In this document: in pieces, positions 33,549-41,985 of the stretch
How the letters are laid out: every line of letters starts with the position of its first letter
How positions within the stretch are numbered: the stretch's first letter is position 1
NCBI RefSeq assembly: GCF_014203645.1
Contig: NZ_JACHJL010000019.1
Coordinates: forward strand, 1-64,000
Length of the DNA: 64,000 nt
Reading direction: 5' to 3'
DNA from: Streptomyces zagrosensis
GTDB lineage: Bacteria > Actinomycetota > Actinomycetes > Streptomycetales > Streptomycetaceae
Program-made: the position numbers and the translations under genes
The notes under the pieces: model-generated
The model's database searches: none
What the model was told of the DNA's origin: nothing
Seen by the model: only the letters and a program-made list of their open reading frames with translations

Positions 33549-33589
33549 CGGCCGTGGTGGGGGCTCGGGGGTCTACCCCGCCACGGCCG
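33549..33589. terminator. Terminator after the F420 oxidoreductase gene
   Basis: CGGCCGTGG (33549-33557) pairs with CCACGGCCG (33581-33589), extended by GGGG/CCCC. It lies between this gene and the convergent corA and can serve both. Confidence 0.7.
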
Positions 33590-33704
33590 TCACTGAACAC
33601 AACGCCTCGCCCGCCGCACGGTTACGGGCCTGAGCGCCCAGTCGTGTCACTCGACTGGGGGAGCCGCCCGCACCACCTGCTGCCCCGGCCGGCTTCGCCA
33701 GGCG

Positions 33705-34697
33705 TTAGAGCCAGCCGCGCCGCTTGAACATGCGATACAGCACGAGGATGGCGATGACCATGGCCGCGAGTGCGGCCGGGTAGCCCCAGACCTGCGACAA
33801 CTCCGGCATGTGTGTGAAGTTCATGCCATAGATGCCCGCGATCATCGTGGGGACGGCGATCATCGCGGCCCATGCGGAGATCTTGCGCATGTCGTCGTTC
33901 TGTCGCACGCCCATCTGCGCGAGGTGCGCCGAGAGGATGTCGGACAGCAGTCGATCCAGGCTGTCCACATGGTCGTTGGTGCGCGTCAGGTGGTCGCTGA
34001 CGTCGCGGAAGAACGGCTGCGAATGTCGGTGCACGAACGGCACAGTGGCCCCGGCGAGCCGCGCCATGGGCTCGGTGAGCGGGGCAGTGGCCCGACGGAA
34101 CTCCAACACCTTGCGTTTGAAGGCATAGATGCGGCCTGCCGAGCCGCCCCCGACCCCGGCATCCGGTGTGAAGACCTCCGCTTCCAGCGCATCTAGGTCG
34201 GTGTGGAGCGCATCGGCCACCTCCAGATAGTGGTCAACGACCGCATCCGAAACGGCGTACATCACTGCGGTCGGGCCGTGTTGCAGCACATCAGGGGTGT
34301 GCTCCAGGCGTTCGCGTACGGCACCGAGCGGGTTGGCCTCACCATGCCGCACCGTCACCACGAAGCAGTCACCGATGAAGATCATCAGTTCTCCCGTGGT
34401 GACGGTGGTGGTGCCCTCCTCGTACTGGATGGGCTTGAGGACAAGGAACAGCGAGTCGTCGTACACCTCCAACTTGGGGCGTTGATGGGCGCGCAGCGCG
34501 TCCTCCACGGCCAGCGGGTGCAGCCCGAACTCGCTGGTTACCTGGGCAAACTCGTCCTCAGTCGGCTCGTAGAGGCCGATCCACAAGAACGCGTTGCCGC
34601 TGTTACGCGCCTGGTCGATGGCGTCGGAAAAGTCCGCGGGGCCCTCCGTTCGGCGCCCGTCGCGGTAGATGGCACAGTCCACGATCACCCCGGGCAT
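33705..34697 (-). CDS. corA: CorA-family magnesium/cobalt transporter
   Basis: 330 residues from ATG 34697. Large cytoplasmic N-terminal domain, then two C-terminal membrane helices with the signature YGMNF between them (MIAVPTMIAGIYGMNFTHMP) and a second helix (YPAALAAMVIAILVLYRMF), basic tail RRGWL. Pentameric Mg2+ channel in the inner membrane. GGGGAAG precedes the chosen ATG; frames reach further upstream to in-frame starts such as MHTSRRRGR, so the N-terminus is uncertain by up to about 15 residues. Diverges from the phosphatase gene with 65 bases between. Confidence 0.92.
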   Translation of the reverse strand: MPGVIVDCAIYRDGRRTEGPADFSDAIDQARNSGNAFLWIGLYEPTEDEFAQVTSEFGLHPLAVEDALRAHQRPKLEVYDDSLFLVLKPIQYEEGTTTVTTGELMIFIGDCFVVTVRHGEANPLGAVRERLEHTPDVLQHGPTAVMYAVSDAVVDHYLEVADALHTDLDALEAEVFTPDAGVGGGSAGRIYAFKRKVLEFRRATAPLTEPMARLAGATVPFVHRHSQPFFRDVSDHLTRTNDHVDSLDRLLSDILSAHLAQMGVRQNDDMRKISAWAAMIAVPTMIAGIYGMNFTHMPELSQVWGYPAALAAMVIAILVLYRMFKRRGWL

Positions 34698-34762
34698 TCT
34701 TCCCCGCCTGCGGGAGGTATGCATCGGGAGCGCCATCGACTGGGGGTCGTACGCTGTCAGGC

Positions 34763-35464
34763 ATGCCCACGCTGATCCTGATCCGGCACGGCCGGTCCAC
34801 CGCCAATACCGCGGGCGTGCTCGCCGGCTGGTCGCCCGGCGTGACGCTCGACGAACGCGGCATCGCCCAGGCTGCCGCACTGCCAGGGCGCCTGGCGGAG
34901 TTGCCGCTGGCCGCCGCCGTGAGCAGTCCGCTGCCGCGCTGCCAGGAGACGCTGGCGCCGCTCATCGCCGCTCGCCCGGAACTTGCCGTGCACACCGAAG
35001 AGCGGATCGGTGAGTGCCACTACGGCGACTGGACCGGCCGCAAGTTGGCCGAGTTGGCCGATGAGCCGATGATGGAGGTCGTGCAGCGGCACCCGTCCGC
35101 TGCCGTGTTCCCCGGGCAGGGCGGCGAGTCGATGCGCGCCATGCAGCACCGGGCGGTGGACGCGGTACGGGACTGGAACGCCCGCATCGACGCCGAACAC
35201 GGTGAGCACGCCGCGTACGTCATGTGTTCGCACGGCGACATCATCAAGTCGCTTGTCGCCGAGGCGCTCGGCATGCACCTCGACCTCTTCCAACGCATCT
35301 CCGTGGAACCCTGCTCCGTCACCGCCATCCGCTACACCCGGCTGCGTCCCTTCCTGCTGCGGCTTGGGGACACCGGAAGCCTCACGGGGCTCGCTCCGCG
35401 CCCGGAGGAAAGCCAGGCTGCTGCCGGGGACGCGGCGGTGGGGGGTGGCGCGGGGGCACCGTGA
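34763..35464 (+). CDS. Histidine phosphatase (MSMEG_4193 family)
   Basis: 233 residues. Phosphoglycerate-mutase-like fold with LILIRHGRST (nucleophile His), a catalytic Glu near EERIGECHYGDW, and YVMCSHGDIIKS (second His). In actinobacteria this protein is encoded with the DUF3090 and SCO1664-family genes and mshC, as here. Substrate unknown, possibly a metabolic phosphatase. Acts in the cytoplasm. Gly/Ala tail at the C-terminus. Confidence 0.9.
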   Translation: MPTLILIRHGRSTANTAGVLAGWSPGVTLDERGIAQAAALPGRLAELPLAAAVSSPLPRCQETLAPLIAARPELAVHTEERIGECHYGDWTGRKLAELADEPMMEVVQRHPSAAVFPGQGGESMRAMQHRAVDAVRDWNARIDAEHGEHAAYVMCSHGDIIKSLVAEALGMHLDLFQRISVEPCSVTAIRYTRLRPFLLRLGDTGSLTGLAPRPEESQAAAGDAAVGGGAGAP

Positions 35465-35614
35465 TCGCCCAGCGCAGTAGGGTGGTTCCGCGAATGAGAC
35501 CGTGGTCTTGATGCCCAAGACGACGGAATCAACGGCCACCAGCGGGCCGGGGCCGCACAGCCGTCGTCGTAGCTTCACCCCAAGCCGAACCTCGAAACAA
35601 AATGGAGCAGGACG

Positions 35615-36205
35615 TTGTCCCGTCAGGTGTTCCTCTATGACCCGCCGGACCGCTTCGTCGCCGGTACGGTCGGGCTACCTGGCCGCCGTACTTTCTTCCT
35701 GCAAGCGACTGCGGCCGGCCGCACCACCAGCGTGGCATTGGAAAAGGCGCAGGTGGAGGCCCTGGCCGAGCGGATCGATGAGCTGCTTGACGAGGTCGTA
35801 CGGCGCACCGGCGGCAACGCCCCGGTGCCTGCGGTCGCGCCCTCCGAGATGGCTGACGCGGCGCCGCTCGACGCCCCAGTGGAGGAGGAGTTCCGGGTCG
35901 GCACCATGGCGCTGGCCTGGGACGGCGAAGAGCAGCGCATGGTCGTGGAAGCGCAGGCGCTCGTCGAGCTTGAGGCCGACACCGACGAGGACCTGGCCGA
36001 GGCCGAGGAACGACTGCTGCAAGACGATGTGAACGGCCCGCCAATGCTGCGGGTGCGACTGACCGGCACCATGGCCCGCGCGTTCGCCAAGCGCGCCCTT
36101 GAGGTGGTCAACGCGGGCCGCCCGCCGTGCCCGCTGTGCAGCCTGCCGCTCGACCCGGAGGGACACGTATGCCCGCGTCAGAACGGCTACCGCAGGGGGG
36201 CCTGA
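35615..36205 (+). CDS. DUF3090 family protein
   Basis: 196 residues: SRQVFLYDPPDRFVAGTVG, RTFFLQATAAGR, and a C-terminal zinc-type motif CPLCSLPLDPEGHVC. Conserved across actinobacteria in this gene order. Function unknown; the Cys cluster suggests metal binding. The next gene starts inside its last 37 bases, showing tight coupling. Confidence 0.9.
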   Translation: MSRQVFLYDPPDRFVAGTVGLPGRRTFFLQATAAGRTTSVALEKAQVEALAERIDELLDEVVRRTGGNAPVPAVAPSEMADAAPLDAPVEEEFRVGTMALAWDGEEQRMVVEAQALVELEADTDEDLAEAEERLLQDDVNGPPMLRVRLTGTMARAFAKRALEVVNAGRPPCPLCSLPLDPEGHVCPRQNGYRRGA

Positions 36206-37053
36206 TGCCGCAGGGGCCCGCTACCAAGTCCCCCGTCGCGTCCGGTGCGCTGCCGCCGCGCGAGGCGCTGGCCGCCGGTGAGCTGACCGTGCGCGGCCAG
36301 GTCACCGATGCGTCCAACGCCGTGCTGCTGTGCACGGTCACCCACCGCGGACAGAGCCTGGAGTGCGTCTACAAGCCAGTGGCTGGAGAGCGGCCACTGT
36401 GGGACTTCCCGGACGGCAATCTGGCCCGGCGAGAGGTCGCCGCGTACGAGATCTCCGAGGCCACCGGGTGGGGGCTGATCCCGCCGACAGTGTTGCGCGA
36501 GGGGCCGTACGGGGAGGGCATGTGCCAACTGTGGATCGAGCCCCCAGCCGGTGACAGCGACTCCCCGGGGCCGCAGCTGCTCGCGCTGGTCGAGGGCGGT
36601 GAGCCGGGGCCCGGCTGGAAGGCGGTCGGCTACGCCGATGTGGGCGATGGCCGTACCGCACTCCTCGTACACGCCGATGATCCGCGACTGCGGCGGCTTG
36701 CCGTACTCGACGCCGTCATCAACAACGGCGACCGCAAGGGCGGGCATCTGCTGCCCACCGCGACCGGCGAGGTCTACGCCATCGACCACGGAGTCACCTT
36801 CAACGCGGAGGACAAGCTGCGCACCCTCCTGTGGGGCTGGGCGGGGGAGCCGCTGACCGATGAGGCGGGCCGAGTGCTACGGCGACTTTCAGACGATTTG
36901 GCCGACACTCGACCGCTGGCCGCACGCATGGCGGAACTCATCACCACCGCTGAGATCGAGGCGCTCCGCGGCCGGATAGCCGATCTGCTGCGAAGCGGCA
37001 GGCACCCGCAGCCCAGCGGCCAGTGGCCCGCGATCCCCTGGCCTCCGGTCTGA
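36169..37053 (+). CDS. SCO1664-family protein (PI3/PI4-kinase-like)
   Basis: 294 residues from ATG 36169, chosen for GGAGG seven bases upstream and the family N-terminus MPASERLPQGG; an ATG at 36205 is weaker. Motifs ECVYKPVAGERPLWDFPDG (Lys of the phosphotransferase fold), AVINNGDRKGGHLL and YAIDHGVTFN resemble the kinase catalytic loop and DFG-like metal site. Uncharacterised ATP-binding enzyme. Overlaps the DUF3090 gene and is followed by mshC after 96 bases. Confidence 0.85.
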   Translation: MPASERLPQGGLMPQGPATKSPVASGALPPREALAAGELTVRGQVTDASNAVLLCTVTHRGQSLECVYKPVAGERPLWDFPDGNLARREVAAYEISEATGWGLIPPTVLREGPYGEGMCQLWIEPPAGDSDSPGPQLLALVEGGEPGPGWKAVGYADVGDGRTALLVHADDPRLRRLAVLDAVINNGDRKGGHLLPTATGEVYAIDHGVTFNAEDKLRTLLWGWAGEPLTDEAGRVLRRLSDDLADTRPLAARMAELITTAEIEALRGRIADLLRSGRHPQPSGQWPAIPWPPV

Positions 37054-37149
37054 CGCAGCATGGTGCAGGCGCTGACGCAAGACCGCCTATCGCGCCAAGA
37101 CATCCGATCCGGTGCGTAGCCGGATGCCGCGTCCGGTTACGCTCATGAC

Positions 37150-38379
37150 ATGTATGCCTGGCCCGCTTCTGAGGTCCCCGCCCTGCCCGGCAGGGGCCGC
37201 GACCTCCGGATTTACGACACTGCGACCGGAGGGCCGATGGCCCTCGACCCCGGTCCCGTCGCTCGCGTCTATGTCTGCGGCATCACGCCGTACGACGCCA
37301 CCCATATGGGACACGCGGCGACCTATAACGCGTTTGACCTGGTGCAGCGCGTGTGGCTCGATACCAAGCGGCAGGTGCACTATGTCCAGAACGTCACGGA
37401 CATCGACGACCCGCTGCTAGAGCGGGCGGTCGCCAACGGGGAGGACTGGACCGCGCTCTCCGAGCGCGAGACCGCTCTCTTCCGCGAGGACATGACCGCC
37501 CTGCGCATGCTGCCGCCCCGCCACTACATCGGCGCGGTCGAGTCCATACCGCGCATCGTTCCGCTGGTGGAGCGGCTGCGCGAGCTGGGCGCCGCCTACG
37601 AGGTCGAGGGCGACACCTACTTCTCCGTCGAGTCCGATCCCGACTTCGGCGCCGTCTCCGGACTCGATGCGCAGGCCATGCGGCTGCTGTCGGCCGAGCG
37701 CGGCGGTGACCCGGACCGCCCGGGCAAGAAGAACCCGCTCGACCCGATGCTGTGGATGGCCGCCCGACCGGGCGAACCGAGCTGGGACGGTGCTTCGCTG
37801 GGAGCTGGCCGTCCCGGCTGGCACATCGAGTGTGTCGCCATCGCGCTGGAACACTTCGGCATGGGTTTCGATGTGCAGGGCGGCGGCTCCGACCTGGTGT
37901 TCCCGCACCACGAGATGGGCGTATCGCACGCCCAGGTGCTTACCGGCGAACGACCCTTCGCCAAGGCGTACGTCCACGCCGGGATGGTCGCCCTTGACGG
38001 CGCTAAGATGTCCAAATCCAAGGGCAACCTGGTCTTTGTATCCCAGCTTCGGCGAGATGGCGTGGACCCGGCGGCGATCCGTCTCTCCCTCCTCGCGCAC
38101 CACTACCGCGCCGACTGGGAGTGGACGGACGAGGTGCTGAGCGCGGCGCGCGAGCGGCTGGGCCGCTGGCGTGCCGCGGTCTCTCGGCCCGATGGCCCCG
38201 CGGCCGAAGCCGTGGTCGAGGAGATGCGCGCGGCGCTGGCCGACGACCTGGACGCACCGGCCGCGCTGGCGGCAGTGGACCGCTGGGCGGCACAGCAGGC
38301 GGACGATGGCGGCACCGACGAGGGCGCCCCCGGTGTCGTCTCGCGCGCCGTTGACGCACTGCTTGGTGTGGCCCTGTAG
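37150..38379 (+). CDS. mshC: Cysteine:1D-myo-inosityl 2-amino-2-deoxy-glucoside ligase (mycothiol)
   Basis: 409 residues, full length. Class I aminoacyl-tRNA-synthetase-like: YVCGITPYDATHMGHA (zinc Cys and HxGH), RPGWHIECVAI and FPHHEMG (further zinc ligands), and ALDGAKMSKSKGN (KMSKS loop). It joins cysteine to GlcN-Ins in an ATP-dependent step, the fourth stage of mycothiol biosynthesis, in the cytoplasm. It differs from cysteinyl-tRNA synthetase by lacking the anticodon-binding tail. Confidence 0.95.
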   Translation: MYAWPASEVPALPGRGRDLRIYDTATGGPMALDPGPVARVYVCGITPYDATHMGHAATYNAFDLVQRVWLDTKRQVHYVQNVTDIDDPLLERAVANGEDWTALSERETALFREDMTALRMLPPRHYIGAVESIPRIVPLVERLRELGAAYEVEGDTYFSVESDPDFGAVSGLDAQAMRLLSAERGGDPDRPGKKNPLDPMLWMAARPGEPSWDGASLGAGRPGWHIECVAIALEHFGMGFDVQGGGSDLVFPHHEMGVSHAQVLTGERPFAKAYVHAGMVALDGAKMSKSKGNLVFVSQLRRDGVDPAAIRLSLLAHHYRADWEWTDEVLSAARERLGRWRAAVSRPDGPAAEAVVEEMRAALADDLDAPAALAAVDRWAAQQADDGGTDEGAPGVVSRAVDALLGVAL

Positions 38380-38409
38380 GGCCAGCGCACCCTGCGGCGG
38401 AGCACCATG

Positions 38410-38447
38410 CCGGTACGGGGGCGGGCTGCGGCCCGTCCCCGTACCGG
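38410..38447. terminator. Bidirectional terminator, mshC / PAC2 gene
   Basis: CCGGTACGGGG (38410-38420) and CCCCGTACCGG (38437-38447) form a perfect 11-bp outer stem with further GC pairing inside. It lies between convergent genes. Confidence 0.85.
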
Positions 38448-38491
38448 TGGCTCAGCCTCTACCGTGCGGTGAGTTGAGGCTGTGCGGTGAC

Positions 38492-39883
38492 TTAGGCACC
38501 GCCGTCCGCCTCGCCGCTGCGGCCCCCGGCCGCACCGCCCTTGTTGCCGCTGCCCTTGCTACCACCGGCGGCGTTGCTGCTGCCCGTGCCGTCACTGCCC
38601 TTGGTGTCACTGCCCTTGGTGTCCTGCTCGGCCGCGTCGTCCTTGGCGGCAGGGTCTTGTTCAGCGTCTTCGGCGTCCGGGGGGCCCTTGGTGTCTTCGG
38701 CGTCCGTGGCCTCTGCGTCGTCCTTGCCGTCTGTGCCGTCTGTGCTGCCTGTGCTGCCTGTGTCGTCTGCGGAGCTCTTGGCGCGATTGCCGTTGGCGGT
38801 CGCCTGGTGGTCGGGGTCGTTCATGGCCCCGCCCGATGGGCCGTCCTTCGACTCGCCATCTGCCTCGGCCTTGGGCTCGCTTTCCGGCTCGTCCTGTGGC
38901 CCGTCCCCCGGCTCCTCCTTGGGCTCTTCGCGCGCCGTTGGCCTGGCTGGACGGGTCCGCCCGCTCGTCGTATCGCGAAGGTAGGAATCGCGGCCGTCGG
39001 CGATGCCGCCGGTGTCCGTGGCGTGACCACCTGGCCCCGGTTGGCCGTCCCGCCGGCGTAGATACCGTTCGAACTCCCGGGCGATGGCCTCACCCGACGC
39101 CTCAGGCAACTCCGCCGTATCGCGGGCTTCCTCCAGCGACTGCACATACTCGGCCACCTCGCTGTCCTCTGCGGCGAGTTGGTCCACGCCCAGTTGCCAG
39201 GCCCGCGCGTCCTCCGGCAATTCGCCGAGCGGGATACGCAGCCCGAGCAGGTCCTCCAGACGGTTGAGCAGTGCCAGCGTGGCCTTCGGGTTGGGCGGCT
39301 GCGACACGTAGTGCGGCACCGCCGCCCACAGGCTCACCGCCGGAACACCGGCATGCGTGCATGATTCCTGGAGGATGCCGACAATGCCGGTCGGGCCCTC
39401 GTAGCGGGACTCCTCCAGGTCGAGGGTGCGGGCCAGATCCGGGTCCGATGTCACGCCGCTGACCGGCACTGGCCGAGTGTGCGGGGTGTCGCCCAGCAGC
39501 GCCCCTAGGACTACGACCATCTCCACGCCCAGTTCGTGCGCGAAGCCGAGGATCTCGTTGCAGAACGAGCGCCAGCGCATGCTCGGCTCGATGCCTCGCA
39601 CCAGCACGAGGTCGCGCGGCTTGTCGCCGCCGGTCCTGACCACCGAGAGCCGAGTAGTCGGCCAGGTGACCTTGCGGACCCCGCCGTCCAGCCAGACGGT
39701 GGGCCGATTGACCTGGAAGTCGTAGTAGTCCTCGGCATCGAGCGCCGCGAAGACCTCACCCTTCCATTCCCGGTCCAGGTGCCCGACCGCGGTGGACGCG
39801 GCGTCCCCGGCGTCGTTCCAACCCTCGAAGGCACAGATCATGACCGGGTCGATCAGCTCGGGAACCCCCTCAAGCTCGATCAC
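38492..39883 (-). CDS. PAC2-family protein with disordered tail
   Basis: 463 residues. The first 280 are a PAC2 domain (MIELEGVPELIDPVMICAFE, GWNDAGDAA, VPHYVSQPPNPKATLALLN), a family related to proteasome assembly chaperones. The remaining about 180 residues are highly charged and low-complexity (EEPKEEPGDGPQDEPESEPK, then GSDTKGSDGTGSSNAAGG). Function in actinobacteria unknown. Fitting for a genome with a Pup-proteasome, whose arc and dop lie 20 kb away, but no direct link is shown. Confidence 0.88.
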   Translation of the reverse strand: MIELEGVPELIDPVMICAFEGWNDAGDAASTAVGHLDREWKGEVFAALDAEDYYDFQVNRPTVWLDGGVRKVTWPTTRLSVVRTGGDKPRDLVLVRGIEPSMRWRSFCNEILGFAHELGVEMVVVLGALLGDTPHTRPVPVSGVTSDPDLARTLDLEESRYEGPTGIVGILQESCTHAGVPAVSLWAAVPHYVSQPPNPKATLALLNRLEDLLGLRIPLGELPEDARAWQLGVDQLAAEDSEVAEYVQSLEEARDTAELPEASGEAIAREFERYLRRRDGQPGPGGHATDTGGIADGRDSYLRDTTSGRTRPARPTAREEPKEEPGDGPQDEPESEPKAEADGESKDGPSGGAMNDPDHQATANGNRAKSSADDTGSTGSTDGTDGKDDAEATDAEDTKGPPDAEDAEQDPAAKDDAAEQDTKGSDTKGSDGTGSSNAAGGSKGSGNKGGAAGGRSGEADGGA

Positions 39884-40345
39884 CCAGCGCCTCCTTCCGA
39901 CCGGGGTGGTCGGGAGACCCCGCCGGTTCCAGTTCCATTGCGTGCGGCCCCAAGCCTACGGCTTCCCCCACCCTTGCCCGCAGCCCCTGTGGACGCATCA
40001 CGTTTAGCTCACAGCGTGGAGCGCAACCGTGGTGCGATGCGATGAGGGGCGCGGTCGGTCGCGGGTGGGCGGCTTCCGCGTTGAGCTCCGCTTTCCGTCT
40101 ACCGGCGCGGGCGCGTCATCGTACGGCCGAGAGCGAACCGAAGGCGACACAAGGCGGCAAAGGATGGCTGAAGGCGACCGAAGCTGACCGGGTGCGGCGG
40201 GCAACGACCGAGGGGAGAAGCCCCGTCAGGAGTCTCTCCCCTCAGTCGCCGGGGTGCCGGGCCCACCCGCTCGGGCGGCCCGGCTTCACCCAGCTCAGTC
40301 CAGCTCAGTCCAGCTCAAACTAGCCCCGCCCAGCGCAGTGTGGCC
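39884..40345. other. Intergenic region, no gene seen
   Basis: 462 bases with the promoter of the PAC2 gene. Short frames on both strands lack motifs. Near 40303 a triplet-like CCAGCTCAGT repeat occurs just before the glpD terminator. Confidence 0.4.
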
Positions 40346-40377
40346 CGGTCTGGGCCGGATGGGTCCGGCCCAGACCG
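40346..40377 (-). terminator. Terminator of the glpFKD operon
   Basis: Perfect 14-bp stem, CGGTCTGGGCCGGA (40346-40359) and its complement (40364-40377), loop TGGG, five bases past the glpD stop. Confidence 0.88.
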
Positions 40378-40381
40378 CGCG

Positions 40382-41983
40382 CTAGCGGCGCAGCAGGTCC
40401 GCGACCGTGGCCCGCACCTCCTCGGTGTCCAGGCCGCGGACGGTGAGCGTGGTGCGGCGGCGCAGCACGTCATCGACGGTCTCGGCCCACTCGTGGTCGC
40501 GCGCGTACACGACCTGCGCCCAGATCTCCGGGCCGTCCGGGTGGATGCGCTCGCCGAGGGCCGGGTCATCGGCGACCAGGCGGGCGATCTCGAAGGACAG
40601 CGAGCCGTAGTGGGTGGCGAGTTGGCGGGCGGTGAGCGGGTCCATCCGTACGCCCGGCTCGCGGTCCATCAGGAGTCGGTGTGCGACGGCGTTCGGGTTG
40701 GCGATGCCGGGGAGCGGCACCCGGCGCGGGAGCTGGGACAGCGGCTCCATGTCATCGGCGAGCGCCCCGCCGGGCAGCTTGGCCAGCTTGTTCATCACGG
40801 TGCGGCCGATGTGGCGGTATGTGGTCCACTTGCCGCCCGCCACCGACAGCATCCCGCCGCGGCCCTCGGTGACCACCGTCTCGCGCTTGGCGGACTCGGT
40901 GCCGCCGGGCCCACCGGGCAGCACCCGCAGCCCCGCGTACGCGTAGGTGATCAAATCCCGCGACAGATGCTCGTCGCGGACCGAGAACGCCGCCTCTTCC
41001 AGGATCTGGTCGATGTCGGCATCGGTGGCCCGCACATCCGCCGGGTCGCCCTCGTACGCCTCGTCCGTGGTGCCCAGGAGAAGCTGGTCTTCCCAGGGCA
41101 GCGCGAAGGTGATCCGGTACTTATCGACCGGCGTCGACATGGCGGCCTTCCACGGGGCCTTTCGCTTGAGTACCACGTGCGCGCCCTTGGAGAGCCGGAT
41201 GCTGGGCGCCGCGCCCTTGTCCTCCATGGTGCGCAGGTGGTCCACCCAGGGGCCGGTGGCGTTGAGCACGATCCGGGCGTCCACGCCGAACTCGGTGCCG
41301 TCCACGCTGTCGCGTAGCTCCGCGCCGCTGACCCGGCCGTGCGTGAAGCGCAGGCTCTGCACCTTGGCGTGGTTGAGGACTATGGCACCGGACTCGGCCG
41401 CGGCGCGCACGGTCATCACCGCGACCCGGGAGTCGTTCATCTGGTGGTCACCGAATACGGCTACGGCCTTGAGGTTCTCGGTGCGCAGCGCCGGATTGTC
41501 GGCGGCGGCCTTGGCGGGTGAGATGACCCGGCCGACGCCATCGCCGAACGCGGACAGCGCGGAATAGGCGAATACGCCCGCGCCGAGCTTGGCGGCCCCG
41601 TGCGGGCCGCCCTTGTAGACCGGCAGGTAGAAGGTGAGCGGGCTGACCAGGTGCGGGGCCACGTCCTTGGCCAGTACCCGCCGCTCGTGGTGGTTTTCCG
41701 CGACCAGCTTGACCGCGCCGGTCTGTAGGTAGCGCAGACCGCCGTGGACCAGCTTGGATGACGCGGACGAGGTGGCGCCGGCGAAGTCGCCGGCGTCCAC
41801 CATCGCGACCCGCAGTCCGGATTGCGCGGCGTGCCAGGCCACCGAGGTGCCCAGGATGCCGCCGCCGATCACCAGGAGGTCGTACGTCGCACTGGACAGT
41901 CGGTCCCGGGTTTCGGCGCGGTCCTGGCGCGGACCGGCAGCCGGGCGCGTCCCGGGCTCGGGGACGCTCTGCAGGGTGGTCAT
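40382..41983 (-). CDS. glpD: Glycerol-3-phosphate dehydrogenase (FAD)
   Basis: 533 residues from ATG 41983. FAD-binding YDLLVIGGGILGTSVAWHAA with GDFAGATSSASSKLVHGGLR, the GlpD signature. Later ALPWEDQLLLGTTDEAYEG and GGKWTTYRHIG belong to the substrate domain, and the C-terminal cap domain is present. Peripheral membrane enzyme that oxidises glycerol 3-phosphate to dihydroxyacetone phosphate. Only two bases separate it from glpK, so they form one operon. Corresponds to gylB in S. coelicolor. Confidence 0.95.
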   Translation of the reverse strand: MTTLQSVPEPGTRPAAGPRQDRAETRDRLSSATYDLLVIGGGILGTSVAWHAAQSGLRVAMVDAGDFAGATSSASSKLVHGGLRYLQTGAVKLVAENHHERRVLAKDVAPHLVSPLTFYLPVYKGGPHGAAKLGAGVFAYSALSAFGDGVGRVISPAKAAADNPALRTENLKAVAVFGDHQMNDSRVAVMTVRAAAESGAIVLNHAKVQSLRFTHGRVSGAELRDSVDGTEFGVDARIVLNATGPWVDHLRTMEDKGAAPSIRLSKGAHVVLKRKAPWKAAMSTPVDKYRITFALPWEDQLLLGTTDEAYEGDPADVRATDADIDQILEEAAFSVRDEHLSRDLITYAYAGLRVLPGGPGGTESAKRETVVTEGRGGMLSVAGGKWTTYRHIGRTVMNKLAKLPGGALADDMEPLSQLPRRVPLPGIANPNAVAHRLLMDREPGVRMDPLTARQLATHYGSLSFEIARLVADDPALGERIHPDGPEIWAQVVYARDHEWAETVDDVLRRRTTLTVRGLDTEEVRATVADLLRR

Positions 41984-41985
41984 GA

